Assembly: GCA_900215285.1 (NCBI GenBank)
Contig: OCMG01000004.1
Location: 2,526,001-2,590,000 of the forward strand
DNA length: 64,000 bases
Source of the DNA: Ensifer adhaerens
Lineage (GTDB): Bacteria; Pseudomonadota; Alphaproteobacteria; Rhizobiales; Rhizobiaceae
Direction: 5' to 3'
Shown here: in pieces, positions 47,541 to 60,024 of the stretch
Layout of the letters: each line of letters begins with the position of its first letter
How positions within the stretch are numbered: position 1 is the first letter of the stretch
Position numbers and translations under genes: made by a program
Notes under the pieces: generated by a model
The model's input: only the letters and a program-made list of their open reading frames with translations
Databases searched by the model: none
Told to the model about the DNA's origin: nothing

Positions 47541-49364
47541 GTGTTATCTCATCCTGTCATTTCGCATGCCCTTGCCGCGACCATTGCCGAACCTGCCTTC
47601 GTCGTGACACTGACGGGCCGGTATGCCGGGGACAACAGGGCGTTCCGGCTCCGCATCGGCGTCTGTGAGGGGGAGCTCGAGGGCACGTTCCTGCCCGAAA
47701 TCACCGCGGACGCGATCGGATGCGGTGAGGTCGTTCTGGACTTGTCGCTTCCGCGCGTTTCGCGGCCGTTGAAGGTGGTGGTGCAGCCGCTGCTGGTGCG
47801 CAATGTTGCCATCGGCTATTGCGTGCGCCCCCAGCCGGATTTGCCGGGTGTCTCTTCGCTTGATGTAGCTGCCGACCTCATACAGCGGGCGGTCGACTCG
47901 CTCCCCATGGGTGTGACCGTATGGGATGCCGGCGACAGGCTGCTTCTGGCCAGCACGTGCATTATCGAACGATATGCGGCGCATGGTATTGCGATGAGCC
48001 CCGGGGTGAACCGTATCGAGACTGTGCGTGCCGGATTGAAGGCTGGCGTCTATGGCACGAAATACACCGGTCTCTTGCTTTCCGCCCAGGAGCTGTCGAG
48101 GAAGCGCTGGCTCAGCCGGCCCTTCATCGCAGGTGCCTCCACCGTGGAGCAGGTATCCGAGACCGAATGGCTGAAGATCACCTCTCACCTTTCCGATCCG
48201 GGGCTGATCGTTTCATTCTACGAGACGATCGACGAACCGAAGGAGAGCCAGATCACTCCTGGCGCCACGGCTGAATATTTTCTCACCCTGCTGCGCTACC
48301 TTCCGGACTTCGTGGTGCATATGGATCTGGATGGAAAGCCGGAATTCATCAACGCGCCATTTGCAGAAGCTCTGGGTCTCGATGGCTGGGAGACCGGGCA
48401 GACGCTTTCGGCGGATTTCTTCGCCGATACGTTCGGGGCCTCGCTGCGCGACATCGTACAGCATCTGAGGGTTGACGGTCCGCCAGTGTCTTTCGATCAA
48501 CGACTGCGAAAGGCCGATAACAGCTTCGTCTGGCTCCGGTGGAGCGCGCACGGATTGTTTCATGGTGAAAAGCCCGTCGGCATCGTTGCGACAGGCCGCA
48601 ATATTACGCTGGAATACTCGCAACAGCAGGAACTCAAGCACCAGAGCGAGGAGCTTGCCAAGAAGAACAAGTCACTTGAGCAGTTCGCGGCCGTGGTCTC
48701 GCACGACCTGAAGGCACCGCTTCGACATATTTCGGTCTTCGCTGACATGATCGTGGAGGAGGCGGCCCAAGGCAATCTTGCCGATGTACAGGTCTATGCG
48801 CAGCAGGTGCGGTCCTCCGCGCAACGCATGGACCGCGTGATCCGCCGATTGCTCGAATATTCGCAGATCGCCTACAAGATAGCGGCCTTCAGCCGGGTCA
48901 ATCTCGCGGACATTGCGATCCAGGCGATCCAGAACCTCGAAAGCGAGATCGATGAAGCAAAGGCTGAACTTTTGCTTTCAAAATTGCCTTCGATCAATGG
49001 CGACGCCGATCTGATGCGTCATCTCCTGCAGAACCTGATCGCCAATGCGGTCAAGTATCGGCGAAAAGGGGTCGTGCCGCGCGTGCGGATTTATGCGACG
49101 GACAAGGGGGCAATGGTGAATCTCGTGGTAGAGGACAATGGCATCGGAATCGATCGGAAATTCGCCGATCGGATCTTCACGGCCTTCCAGCGGCTGCATA
49201 GCGACGACAAGATTTATGAAGGCTTCGGGATCGGGCTGGCCTTGTGCAAGCAGATTGCGGAAAGCCACCGCGGTGTCATCGAACTCGACACGTCCTATCA
49301 TGGCGGCGCCCGCTTCATCGTGCGTCTGCCGCAAGACCTGAACCTGCAGGAGCGTAGCATTTGA
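47541..49364 (+). CDS. Soluble PAS-containing sensor histidine kinase
   Basis: A 607-residue kinase without membrane helices. The N-terminal ~105 residues are unassigned. A PAS-like segment begins near residue 113 (AVDSLPMGVTVWDAGDRLLL) and a second PAS covers about 245-355 (LLRYLPDFVVHMDLDGKPEFINAPF, VGIVATGRNIT). A coiled coil (355-380) leads to HisKA with the phospho-acceptor His388 in VVSHDLKAPLRHI. The ATPase domain has N box LLQNLIANAVKYR and G boxes DNGIGID and GFGIGLALCK. The output half resembles bacteriophytochrome-type kinases. GTG start. It is translationally coupled to the response regulator. Confidence 0.88.
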   Translation: MLSHPVISHALAATIAEPAFVVTLTGRYAGDNRAFRLRIGVCEGELEGTFLPEITADAIGCGEVVLDLSLPRVSRPLKVVVQPLLVRNVAIGYCVRPQPDLPGVSSLDVAADLIQRAVDSLPMGVTVWDAGDRLLLASTCIIERYAAHGIAMSPGVNRIETVRAGLKAGVYGTKYTGLLLSAQELSRKRWLSRPFIAGASTVEQVSETEWLKITSHLSDPGLIVSFYETIDEPKESQITPGATAEYFLTLLRYLPDFVVHMDLDGKPEFINAPFAEALGLDGWETGQTLSADFFADTFGASLRDIVQHLRVDGPPVSFDQRLRKADNSFVWLRWSAHGLFHGEKPVGIVATGRNITLEYSQQQELKHQSEELAKKNKSLEQFAAVVSHDLKAPLRHISVFADMIVEEAAQGNLADVQVYAQQVRSSAQRMDRVIRRLLEYSQIAYKIAAFSRVNLADIAIQAIQNLESEIDEAKAELLLSKLPSINGDADLMRHLLQNLIANAVKYRRKGVVPRVRIYATDKGAMVNLVVEDNGIGIDRKFADRIFTAFQRLHSDDKIYEGFGIGLALCKQIAESHRGVIELDTSYHGGARFIVRLPQDLNLQERSI

Positions 49365-49375
49365 GCCAGGAACCT

Positions 49376-49768
49376 ATGCGTATTCTGGTCATCGAAGACG
49401 ATCCCATTGACTTTTCTCTGGTCAGGAAGGGTTTTGAGGGCGTGGATGTGCCGATCGAGCTCTTTCACTGTCCGACAGCGGACCGGGTCATGGACATGCT
49501 GGAGAGCAGAGCGTGCAAGATCGTGCTGCTGGACCTGAGCCTGGGACGTGATGCCGGAATGGATGTGTTGCGGGCGATTCGCGCCGACAAGCGCTTTGCG
49601 GCCTTGCCGGTGATTGTCCTGTCGTCTTCCGCCAATCATCGCGACATTGCGGAGGGCTATGGCGCGGGCGCGAATGCCTATGTCGAAAAGCCGCTGACAA
49701 TGGAACTCTATCGCCGCTTCGCCCGCGCCTTTTGCGCGTTCTGGGTCGAGGTCGCGCTGGTTGGCTGA
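49376..49768 (+). CDS. Single-domain response regulator (CheY/Rcp1-like)
   Basis: A 130-residue receiver with acidic pocket EDD (about 7-9), phospho-acceptor Asp53 in VLLDLSLG, Ser/Thr in VIVLSSSANH and Lys in YVEKPL near 104. There is no output domain, so it acts through a partner protein, as Rcp1-type regulators of phytochrome-like kinases do. An in-frame TTG at 49361 would overlap the kinase stop, but ATG 49376 has CAGGA six bases upstream. Confidence 0.9.
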   Translation: MRILVIEDDPIDFSLVRKGFEGVDVPIELFHCPTADRVMDMLESRACKIVLLDLSLGRDAGMDVLRAIRADKRFAALPVIVLSSSANHRDIAEGYGAGANAYVEKPLTMELYRRFARAFCAFWVEVALVG

Positions 49769-49803
49769 CGTCGTCGGGACTGCCTCCCGCAGAAAAGGAA
49801 GAT

Positions 49804-49841
49804 GGAGCACCACGGGGACCTGACGTCTCCGTGCGTGCTCC
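49804..49841. other. Strong hairpin between the response regulator and yfdX-like genes
   Basis: GGAGCACCACGGGGAC pairs with GTCTCCGTGCGTGCTCC around a short loop, with two bulges. The two flanking genes are convergent, so it may end either transcript, although no T-run follows. Confidence 0.45.
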
Positions 49842-49911
49842 AGTTGCGGAGACCCCGTTCTGCGGAGCCTCCGATCAACGTCTGCCGAGGCAGGCGCCAT
49901 CTCTTGCTTGC

Positions 49912-50712
49912 TTACTTTGCGGGCGTCGGGGCGGCCTTGGCATCGTCACTGGCGGCGGCTGGCTTGGCGGGCGTCTTTGCGTCGGCCGCCTTGGCCGGCT
50001 TTGCCTTGTACGGCTGACCGTAGACATCGACGATGTTGAGCATCGCATGGTCGGTGATGTCCTTCAGGGCCGCGTTGGCCTCGTAGAACTTGCCCTGATC
50101 GATCAGGTCGGCCGCCTTGTTCACATCGTTGGTGGTCTGTTCAAGCGGTAGAACGGCGGTGGTGAACTTCACGTCGACATTGGCCAGAGCAAGCTTTTCA
50201 AGCGCACCCTTTCGATCCTCGTTCTTCAGGCTCTTGTTGGCATCAGCCACGGCTGCCATCTTTTCAGGCGTGGCCTGGAAGTCCTCGCCCAGCGCAATCT
50301 GGGAGTCGACCGGCAGCCAGGCGATGGGCGTCTTGTCATCCGCCTTGGTCGCCGCGGCCTTGTCACCCGGATCGGCCTTTTTCGCGGGCGTCAGTTCCGA
50401 GACCGCCTTCATGAAGACGCTGTCATCCTTGCCGGCCTTTTGCATTTCTTCCTTCGCCTTGTGGATCAGGGATTTGGCCTGGTCAGGCTCTGCATTGAAG
50501 ATCGCGATGCGCGTCGCCTGGATATCCTGGAGGGCCTGCGCGCCATCCTTTGACAGCTTGCCGACATCCTTGTCGATCGCCTTGTTCAATTTCGCGTCCT
50601 GCTTCACGGCTGCAGGTGCTTGAGTATTGGCTGCCGAGTCCGCTGCATAAGCGACACCACTCATAACAGTGCTTGCGATCAGGATCGCTGCAAAACCTTT
50701 TCGAATGGTCAT
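49912..50712 (-). CDS. YfdX-family periplasmic protein
   Basis: A 266-residue protein with a signal peptide (about 1-23, cut after VAYA). The YfdX domain includes SKDGAQALQDIQATRIAIFNAEPDQAKSLIHKAKEEM (about 54-90). The Ala/Pro/Lys-rich C-terminal ~35 residues (KAKPAKAADAKTPAKPAAAS) look disordered. YfdX in E. coli is linked to acid and drug stress through EvgA, but its biochemical role is unknown. The ATG at 50712 has GGAGAAG upstream. It is convergent with the sensor kinase/receiver pair. Confidence 0.82.
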   Translation of the reverse strand: MTIRKGFAAILIASTVMSGVAYAADSAANTQAPAAVKQDAKLNKAIDKDVGKLSKDGAQALQDIQATRIAIFNAEPDQAKSLIHKAKEEMQKAGKDDSVFMKAVSELTPAKKADPGDKAAATKADDKTPIAWLPVDSQIALGEDFQATPEKMAAVADANKSLKNEDRKGALEKLALANVDVKFTTAVLPLEQTTNDVNKAADLIDQGKFYEANAALKDITDHAMLNIVDVYGQPYKAKPAKAADAKTPAKPAAASDDAKAAPTPAK

Positions 50713-50899
50713 CTTACTTCTCCATATTAGTTATTTCGCTGCGGCATCGAGGTTTATCCCTGATGTCGGAGACAGAATAACGCCAGATGGCCGATTATTT
50801 GCATTACAATCGGGTCATGAAGCATTGTTAAGATTTTACGTTTTCTAAATCTACTTCCGCGAGTGCATTCGAATTATGCGTTAGGCTGCCGCAAACGAG

Positions 50900-50933
50900 A
50901 GCCGCCGCGCTGCTGGTCGGCGGCGCGGCGGCT
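50900..50933 (-). terminator. Terminator-like hairpin of gcvP
   Basis: AGCCGCCGCGC (50900-50910) and GCGCGGCGGCT (50923-50933) form an 11-base stem with a 12-base loop, about 35 bases past the gcvP stop. On the minus strand CTCGTTTG follows, a weak T-run. Confidence 0.6.
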
Positions 50934-50966
50934 TGAATTGCCGATACCTGTTCTGGCGCGCGCGGA

Positions 50967-53831
<2,865 letters not shown>

Positions 53832-53895
53832 CGGCTTGGGTTCCGGTTCCTGTGATTGGTGTGATTTTAGAAGGGTGCTCGGCCCTTGCGGGCTG

Positions 53896-54024
53896 CCCCC
53901 TCATCTATCATTCGGACATCTTCTCCCCGATGGGGAGAAGCGGGAGCTTGCCGCGGCGTCCGTGGCTTCCTCTCCCCCTTGTGGGGAGAGGTCCGCCGAG
54001 CGAAGCGGAGGCGGGGTGAGGGGG
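53896..54024. repeat. G/C-run bordered intergenic repeat between gcvH and gcvP
   Basis: Starts CCCCCTCATCTATCATTCGG and ends GGCGGGGTGAGGGGG, with internal inverted pairs CTTCTCCCC/GGGGAGAAG and CTCTCCCC/GGGGAGAG. CCTCTCCCC..GTGGGGAGAGG resembles the segment found in the repeat cluster at 1-400, so both probably belong to one mosaic repeat family. There is no coding content. Confidence 0.65.
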
Positions 54025-54051
54025 ACGGTCTGGCTCAGGCGATCCCTGCGC

Positions 54052-54414
54052 TTAAGCGATCAACGCCTCATAGGCCGCCTTGTCCAGCAGCGCTGCGGCA
54101 TCGGTCGGGTTGGCGAGCTTCAGCTTGAAGAACCAGGCTGCACCTTCGGGGTCCGAGCCGACCAGCGACGGATCGTCGACGATGGCCTGGTTGACTTCGA
54201 CGATCTCGCCGTCGAGCGGGCAGTAGACTTCCGAAGCAGCCTTGACAGACTCGACGGTTGCGGCAGCCGCACCCTTGGCGAAGGATGCGCCTTCTTCCGG
54301 CAGTTCGACGAAGACGAGGTCGCCGAGCTGTTCGGAGGCATGCGCCGTGATGCCGACGGTGGCGACGTCGCCTTCAATGAGCAGCCATTCGTGTTCTTCG
54401 GTGAATTTGAGCAT
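54052..54414 (-). CDS. gcvH: Glycine cleavage H protein
   Basis: The lipoyl carrier of the glycine cleavage system. The 120-residue protein has the lipoylated lysine in [22 protein letters not shown] (about residues 46-67). It lies 20 bases after gcvT. The ATG at 54414 has AAGGGGAAA upstream. Confidence 0.96.
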   Translation of the reverse strand: MLKFTEEHEWLLIEGDVATVGITAHASEQLGDLVFVELPEEGASFAKGAAAATVESVKAASEVYCPLDGEIVEVNQAIVDDPSLVGSDPEGAAWFFKLKLANPTDAAALLDKAAYEALIA

Positions 54415-54434
54415 GGATTTCCCCTTTATTGAAA

Positions 54435-55574
54435 TTAGCGTTTGTAGCCGGGCGTGATGAAAGGAAGCGCGGAAACGGTGACGGGCAGGTATTTGCCACG
54501 CACTTCCGCGTAGATGGTGGTGCCGGTGGCGGCGTAGCCGGAGGCGACATAGCCCATGGCGACCGGGCCTTCGACTGTTGGGCCGAAGCCGCCGGAGGTG
54601 ACTTCGCCGATCTTTTGGCCGCCGGCCTCGTCTGCAAAGAGTGCGGTATGGCCGCGAACCGGGGCCTTGCCTTCCGGCCTCAGGCCGACGCGGAGGCGGG
54701 ACACGCCCTCGTCCAGGCCCTTCAGCACGGCGTCGGCACCCGGAAAGCCACCAGCGCGCGTGCCGCCGGTGCGGCGGACCTTCTGGATCGCCCAGTTGAG
54801 CGAGGCTTCCGCCGGCGTCGTCGTCGTGTCGATATCGTTGCCATAGAGGCAGAGGCCGGCTTCGAGCCGCAGCGAGTCGCGCGCGCCAAGGCCGATCGGC
54901 ATGACGCCGTCGATGGCGAGGAGTGCGCGGGCCAGTTCCTCTGCCTTTTCGTTCGGTACCGAGATTTCATAGCCGTCCTCGCCCGAATAGCCGGAGCGGG
55001 AGACGATGCAGTCAGTGCCGACGAGGGTCACGGTCGCGACATCCATGAACTTCATGGCGGCGGTTTCCGACGCGAGGCGGGCAAGCGCGGCTTCAGCCTT
55101 CGGACCCTGCAGCGCGATCAGCGCGCGCTCGGGCAGTGGCGTCACGGTGCAGGTATCGCCGATCTGCTTTTCCAGATGGGCGAAATCGGCGTCCTTGCAG
55201 GCGGCGTTGACGACGACGAAGAAATGGTCGCCGCGATTGACGATCATGAGGTCGTCGAGAATGCCGCCGGTTTCGTTGGTGAAGAGCGCATAGCGCTGGC
55301 GGCCCGGGGCGATGCCAAGGACATCGACAGGCACAAGAGTTTCGAGCGCCTTGGCCGCATCGGCATTGTCGCCGGACTTCGCCTTCACGATGACCTGGCC
55401 CATGTGCGACACGTCGAAGAGGCCGGCGGATGCGCGGGTATGGATATGTTCCTTGAGCACGCCGGCGGGATATTGTACCGGCATGTCATAGCCGGCAAAC
55501 GGCACCATGCGGGCGCCAAGCTCCAGATGGAGCGCATGAAGCGGGGTCTTTTTCAGATCTGTCTCGGCGCTCAA
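54435..55574 (-). CDS. gcvT: Aminomethyltransferase, T protein
   Basis: Transfers the methylene group from the H protein to tetrahydrofolate, releasing ammonia. The 379-residue protein has the family blocks LFDVSHMGQ (about 60-68), [11 protein letters not shown] and [14 protein letters not shown] (about 195-208). TTG at 55574 with GGAG 8 bases upstream gives the usual family length; the frame also extends to GTG 55604. It is the first gene of the operon, behind a tandem glycine riboswitch. Confidence 0.95.
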   Translation of the reverse strand: MSAETDLKKTPLHALHLELGARMVPFAGYDMPVQYPAGVLKEHIHTRASAGLFDVSHMGQVIVKAKSGDNADAAKALETLVPVDVLGIAPGRQRYALFTNETGGILDDLMIVNRGDHFFVVVNAACKDADFAHLEKQIGDTCTVTPLPERALIALQGPKAEAALARLASETAAMKFMDVATVTLVGTDCIVSRSGYSGEDGYEISVPNEKAEELARALLAIDGVMPIGLGARDSLRLEAGLCLYGNDIDTTTTPAEASLNWAIQKVRRTGGTRAGGFPGADAVLKGLDEGVSRLRVGLRPEGKAPVRGHTALFADEAGGQKIGEVTSGGFGPTVEGPVAMGYVASGYAATGTTIYAEVRGKYLPVTVSALPFITPGYKR

Positions 55575-55649
55575 GAGCGGGTCTCCGGGCAAGGGCGTAA
55601 TCACGCCGGCTCATTCGATTGGGCGCTTTCGCGCCGGTTTCTCCTTGAG

Positions 55650-55812
55650 CCCCCTCTGTCCCTTTGCCTGAGATTGTTATCCCTTCGGCATGCGGTTTCC
55701 CGCCATTCTCCAGAGTGCAGTTCCGATCCGTTGGTCCTTTGGCCTGAGAGTTTCCGGGGCGGTTGCTCCTTCGGCACCAGTCGATCTGATCGACCAGATT
55801 CTCCCAACGGGA
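55650..55812 (-). promoter_or_regulatory. Tandem glycine riboswitch controlling gcvTHP
   Basis: Two aptamers lie in a row on the minus strand. The first has GGGAGAATCTGG, GCCGAAGGAGCAACCGCC and CTCTCAGGCCAAAGGACC. The second has CTGGAGAATGGCGGG, GCCGAAGGGATAACA and ATCTCAGGCAAAGGGACAG. These match the glycine riboswitch blocks GGAGAG, CCGAAGGGGCAA and CTCAGGCAAAAGGAC. A GGCGC/GCGCC stem (about 55622-55635) lies between the aptamers and gcvT and may be part of the expression platform. Glycine should activate the operon. Confidence 0.92.
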
Positions 55813-55972
55813 TGCTCCAATTATTGGGTCGGCATGGCATTTGACAAGAGGGGAATGGCGTTGTGACACAAAAAAATGTCGCAACAGAGCAGCGCACAAA
55901 CGCCAGCGAGCGCGGCATCGCTGCCACGCTGGATCCAGAATGCAGGGCGCGAACGCTCGCTTTTACTTGCCG

Positions 55973-56254
55973 TTACTTTTCGTGACCGTTGTCCAGATAC
56001 GCAGCCGTTGCGTGCTGGGGTGTCGTCTGCGGCACCTTGTGATGGGTCGCGGTCAGGAATGTCAGGGCCAGCGATGGCGGATGCACCAGTTCCAAAAGAG
56101 ACCGATCGGCGATGTCTCCATCGGCGATGGCCCTGGCATGCCAGTCTTCGATGGCTGCTGCCATCGGATTGTATGATGCGGCCCGGACCGTTGCCTTGTA
56201 GTTCTCACTGACAGCGGCAGCGGTGGGGGCCGACACGGTGATTACCTGTGCCAT
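55973..56254 (-). CDS. Small protein of unknown function
   Basis: A 93-residue protein with no recognised domain. It begins MAQVITVSAPTAAAVSEN, has a helical segment around NPMAAAIEDWHARAIADGDIADRSLL and a polar tail. The composition looks coding, but no neighbours give a clue. The ATG at 56254 is the only good start. It lies between the glycine riboswitch and a divergent gene. Confidence 0.45.
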   Translation of the reverse strand: MAQVITVSAPTAAAVSENYKATVRAASYNPMAAAIEDWHARAIADGDIADRSLLELVHPPSLALTFLTATHHKVPQTTPQHATAAYLDNGHEK

Positions 56255-56480
56255 GTTCGATTGTCCCGTTGTTCAAGGACCCTCTGTTTCATTGACAGGG
56301 ACAGAATAGAGCAACTTCTATTATCTGTCGTAAAACAACTTGGTAAAAGTTTATAGAATCCCAAATCAATTATCTGGCCGTTGTTTACCTGTGTGGCAGA
56401 TAAAAACTTGGACTCCATTGCGGTCTTGAATTCTGCGCGGGAACGTTGCACATCAGGCGCGATGAAACAGAGGTTCCGCG

Positions 56481-57365
56481 ATGTCCGGCTCAAGGGCGAT
56501 TGATCATCTTGTTCTGGCGGTGACCGGTCTCGCGGCCGCACGCGCGCGGCTGTCTCTCCTTGGCTTTACCGTCGCCCCGGATGCACGCCACCCCTTTGGG
56601 ACTGAAAACGCTTGTGTTTTTCTCAAGGACGGGACCTATCTGGAGCCGCTGGCGATCGGCTCGGACGCGGACAGCAGGGCCTCCGCGCGGGACGGCAATG
56701 TCTTCACGGCGCGCGACCGCGCCTTCCGTTTCCGCCACGGACAGGAAGGACTGGAGGCGGTCGTCTTCCAGACATCCGATGCACTGGCCGATCATGGGGC
56801 CTATGTCGAAACGGGTTTTTTGGGCGGTGGGATGCTGGATTTTTCGCGCCCCTTCCGCACGCCGGAGGGCGCGGAAAGCATCGCCTCGTTCCGGCTCGCC
56901 TTTGCGGCCGATCTCAGATCGCCCGATTTCTTTGCCTTTACTTGCCAGCGCCTCAATACGGTAGCCGTGGACCGTTCGGTCTTGACGGCGCATGAAAATG
57001 GGGCGCTCGGACTTGCCCGCGTCACGCTTTGTGAGCCGCACCCGCAGGATTTCGCGGATTTTCTAGAGGTGGCCTCTCGCGGCGGACGCCCGGAGCGGGT
57101 CGGCGAATGCCTGGAGATGGGCGCAGGTGGTTCAAGTCTCTCGGTGGTGACTCACGCCGAATTTGAAGCGCGGTTCGGCCGTCAATATTGCGGTCATGCG
57201 CGGGGCCTAAGAGGCCGAGCAGTTTCGTTTCATGTCGCTTCGCTTGAGGCGGTCACAACACTTTTGCGCCGCAATGGCGTGGTTCACGAGACGATCGGCA
57301 AGCGGCTGGTCGTCCCCGAGGCGTCCGGGCAGGGCGTTCTCTACAGTTTCGAGGAAAAGGCATGA
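56481..57365 (+). CDS. Glyoxalase-like (VOC) protein
   Basis: A 294-residue protein with a VOC-type fold: [37 protein letters not shown] (about 8-44), then [13 protein letters not shown], and a second half ending [10 protein letters not shown]. It resembles the Glyoxalase_5 family, whose members are found beside kdsA in some rhizobia. The metal-binding pattern is not obvious, so an enzymatic role is uncertain. It overlaps kdsA by 4 bases, making one operon. Confidence 0.8.
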   Translation: MSGSRAIDHLVLAVTGLAAARARLSLLGFTVAPDARHPFGTENACVFLKDGTYLEPLAIGSDADSRASARDGNVFTARDRAFRFRHGQEGLEAVVFQTSDALADHGAYVETGFLGGGMLDFSRPFRTPEGAESIASFRLAFAADLRSPDFFAFTCQRLNTVAVDRSVLTAHENGALGLARVTLCEPHPQDFADFLEVASRGGRPERVGECLEMGAGGSSLSVVTHAEFEARFGRQYCGHARGLRGRAVSFHVASLEAVTTLLRRNGVVHETIGKRLVVPEASGQGVLYSFEEKA

Positions 57366-58210
57366 CTGACGGAAAGACCAATTCGAGCGTGACGATCGGT
57401 TCCGGTGCCGGCGCAGTGACGTTTTCCAATACCGGTCGCCTGTCATTGATCGCAGGCCCATGCCAGATGGAAAGCCGTGATCATGCTTATGAGATCGCTG
57501 GCGCGCTGAAGGAGATCTGCGGAAAGCTGGATATCGGCCTGGTTTACAAGTCGTCCTTCGACAAGGCGAACCGCACGTCGCTTTCGGCTGGACGCGGCAT
57601 CGGGCTTGAGAAGGCGATGGAGGTGTTTGCGGATCTCAAGAAGGATTTCGGCTTCCCGGTCATCACCGACATTCATACGGAAGAGCAGTGCGCAATCGTC
57701 GCGCAGACGGTGGACGTGCTGCAGATCCCGGCCTTCCTGTGCCGCCAGACCGATCTTCTCGTCGCTGCCGCCAAGACCGGCAAGGCGATCAATGTGAAGA
57801 AGGGCCAGTTCCTCGCGCCCTGGGACATGAAGAATGTGCTCAACAAGCTGAACGCCAGCGGCAACCCGAATGTGCTGCTGTGCGAACGCGGCGCGTCCTT
57901 CGGCTACAACACGCTCGTCTCCGATATGCGCTCGCTGCCGATCATGGCAGCGATGGGCGCGCCGGTGGTGTTCGACGCCACGCATTCCGTCCAGCAGCCT
58001 GGCGGACAGGGTGGCTCGACCGGCGGGCAGCGCGAGTTCGTCGAGACGCTGGCGCGTGCGGCGGTTGCCGTGGGCGTCGCCGGTCTCTTCATCGAGACGC
58101 ACGAGGACCCCGATCATGCGCCGTCCGATGGCCCCAACATGGTGCATCTGAAGGACATGCCGCGGCTTCTCGAAAAGCTGCTTGCCTTCGACGCCGTGGC
58201 CAAGGGCTGA
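57362..58210 (+). CDS. kdsA: 3-deoxy-8-phosphooctulonate (KDO-8-phosphate) synthase
   Basis: Condenses arabinose-5-phosphate and phosphoenolpyruvate to KDO-8-phosphate for lipopolysaccharide. The 282-residue protein has [13 protein letters not shown] (about 31-43), [11 protein letters not shown] (about 61-71), TDIHTEEQC and [25 protein letters not shown] (about 202-226). The Asn in SFDKANRTS suggests a metal-independent KdsA. It is in an operon with the preceding glyoxalase-like gene and the following DUF2233 gene. Confidence 0.96.
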   Translation: MTDGKTNSSVTIGSGAGAVTFSNTGRLSLIAGPCQMESRDHAYEIAGALKEICGKLDIGLVYKSSFDKANRTSLSAGRGIGLEKAMEVFADLKKDFGFPVITDIHTEEQCAIVAQTVDVLQIPAFLCRQTDLLVAAAKTGKAINVKKGQFLAPWDMKNVLNKLNASGNPNVLLCERGASFGYNTLVSDMRSLPIMAAMGAPVVFDATHSVQQPGGQGGSTGGQREFVETLARAAVAVGVAGLFIETHEDPDHAPSDGPNMVHLKDMPRLLEKLLAFDAVAKG

Positions 58211-58213
58211 CTT

Positions 58214-58969
58214 TTGGGCTGGCGCCGCGTTCTGTTTCTGGCGGCGGGTCTCTTCGCCGCCGCGCCGCTTGCCGCCCACGCGACGGCGCCCTGCGAATGG
58301 ACCGGCTATCTCGGCAATGATTATGCTGTGTGCATCTTCGATCCAGCGAAAGACAATATCCGGCTTTTCAACGCCGATGCGACCGGCAAGCCCTATGGCG
58401 GGTTCAAAGCGCTTGGACGCGATGTCTGGCTCTCCGGAAAGCATGTCATTCGCTTCGCCATGAATGCCGGCATGTATCACTCGGACCTCAGCCCGGTCGG
58501 TCTGCATGTGGAGGAAGGCATCGAGAAACACGGCCTCGTGCGCGGCGGTGGCTGGGGCAATTTCTTCCTGCGGCCGAACGGCGTCTTCTATATCGGCAAG
58601 GACGGCAAGGCGGGTGTCATGGAGACGGAAGCCTATGCGGCAAGCGGCATGCAGCCCAGGCTTGCCACGCAGTCCGGCCCGATGCTCGTCATAGACGGAC
58701 AGATCCACCCGGCCTTCCTGCCGCAGAGCGACAGCCTGAAACTGCGCAACGGCGTCGGTGTCGACGACAAGGGCAGGGTGGTCTTTGTGGTGACAAAAGG
58801 ACCGGTACGCTTCTACGACTTCGCCGTCTTCTACCGTGATGTGCTGAACTGCCGGAACGCCCTGTTCCTGGATGGATCGATCTCCAGCATGATGGTTCCG
58901 GCCTGGGGCCGTCTCGACGAAAGCGAGCCGCTGGGGCCGATTCTCGCGGTGCTGGACAGCTTGCCTTAA
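58214..58969 (+). CDS. DUF2233 / phosphodiester glycosidase-like periplasmic protein
   Basis: A 251-residue protein with a signal peptide (about 1-23, ending AAHATA). It has the DUF2233/NAGPA core: FAMNAGMYHSDLSPVGLHVEEG (about 81-102), GNFFLRPNGVFYI, ATQSGPMLVIDGQIHP and CRNALFLDGSISSMMVP (about 216-232). Related mammalian enzymes uncover GlcNAc-phosphodiester bonds; the bacterial substrate is unknown. It starts with TTG 58214, three bases after kdsA. Its stop overlaps that of the convergent DUF815 gene by 4 bases. Confidence 0.85.
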   Translation: MGWRRVLFLAAGLFAAAPLAAHATAPCEWTGYLGNDYAVCIFDPAKDNIRLFNADATGKPYGGFKALGRDVWLSGKHVIRFAMNAGMYHSDLSPVGLHVEEGIEKHGLVRGGGWGNFFLRPNGVFYIGKDGKAGVMETEAYAASGMQPRLATQSGPMLVIDGQIHPAFLPQSDSLKLRNGVGVDDKGRVVFVVTKGPVRFYDFAVFYRDVLNCRNALFLDGSISSMMVPAWGRLDESEPLGPILAVLDSLP

Positions 58970-59832
58970 ATCAGCACCTTGCCCTGGCGACCCGCCTCAT
59001 CCTGGACGAATTGCCACGCCACACGGCCCGAACGGGCACCGCGTGTCGTCGCCCATTCGAGCGCGCGGTGATGCAGGTCTTCACGACCGCCTTCCAGCCC
59101 GAAATGGGCGGCATAGCCGTCTATCATGCCGAGATAGTCTTCCTGGCTGCATTTGTGGAAGCCGAGCCAAAGGCCGAAGCGGTCGGAGAGCGAGACCTTT
59201 TCTTCCACCGCTTCCGATGGGTTGATCGCCGTCGACTGTTCGTTCTCGATCATGTTGCGCGGAAGCAGGTGGCGCCGGTTGGATGTCGCGTAGAAGATGA
59301 CATTGTCCGGACGGCCCTCGATGCCTCCGTCGAGGGCGGCCTTCAGAGATTTGTAGGACGTGTCGTCATGGTCGAAGGAGAGGTCGTCGCAGTAAAGGAT
59401 GACGCGGACCGGGCTTGTCCGGAGGATGTCCATCAGTGCGGGGAGGCTGTTGATATCCTCGCGGTGGATTTCGACGAGCTTCAGTTTCGAACCTGTGTTC
59501 TCGCAGAGCCGGGCGTGGACCGCCTTCACGAGCGATGATTTGCCCATGCCGCGCGCGCCCCACAGGAGAACGTTGTTGGCGGGAAAGCCTTCCGCGAAGC
59601 GCTGGGTGTTCTCGAAAAGAATGTCGCGGACATGGTCGACGCCATGGATCAGCTCCAGCTTGACCCGGTTCGGTCGGCTGACCGGCTGCAGGAAGCTGCG
59701 GGACGGCGACCAGACGAAGCAGTCGGCGGCGTTCCAATCGTTCTCTGCAGGCTTCGGACCCGCGATTCTTTCCAGCGCCTCGCGCAGCTGCCTGATCTCG
59801 ATCAGAAGTTCGCGCGTCGTATCGTCCGACAT
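58966..59832 (-). CDS. DUF815-family AAA-type ATPase
   Basis: A 288-residue protein with Walker A LLWGARGMGKSSLVKAV (about 91-107) and the Walker B-like VILYCDDLSF (about 147-156). FYATSNRRHLLPRNMIENE follows as the sensor 1 region. DUF815 proteins are AAA-type ATPases of unknown function, common in alphaproteobacteria. The N-terminal 1-25 may form a coiled coil. It is convergent with the DUF2233 gene. Confidence 0.9.
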   Translation of the reverse strand: MSDDTTRELLIEIRQLREALERIAGPKPAENDWNAADCFVWSPSRSFLQPVSRPNRVKLELIHGVDHVRDILFENTQRFAEGFPANNVLLWGARGMGKSSLVKAVHARLCENTGSKLKLVEIHREDINSLPALMDILRTSPVRVILYCDDLSFDHDDTSYKSLKAALDGGIEGRPDNVIFYATSNRRHLLPRNMIENEQSTAINPSEAVEEKVSLSDRFGLWLGFHKCSQEDYLGMIDGYAAHFGLEGGREDLHHRALEWATTRGARSGRVAWQFVQDEAGRQGKVLI

Positions 59833-60024
59833 GCCTTTTCCTCCAGTGTCATCCGGTTTTTACCGGGCCTAACATGAGGCAAATCTGGCCGAAAGGCCGA
59901 TATGTCCGGAAAACGTTCGCGAGAGGTAGCTATTTGTTGCATTCGTGACCGCGAACACTATATTCCGGCGGCTTGAGACCAGGGGCGCAACTCGTGCTCC
60001 GTACATGAATTGCAAGGAGTTTTC

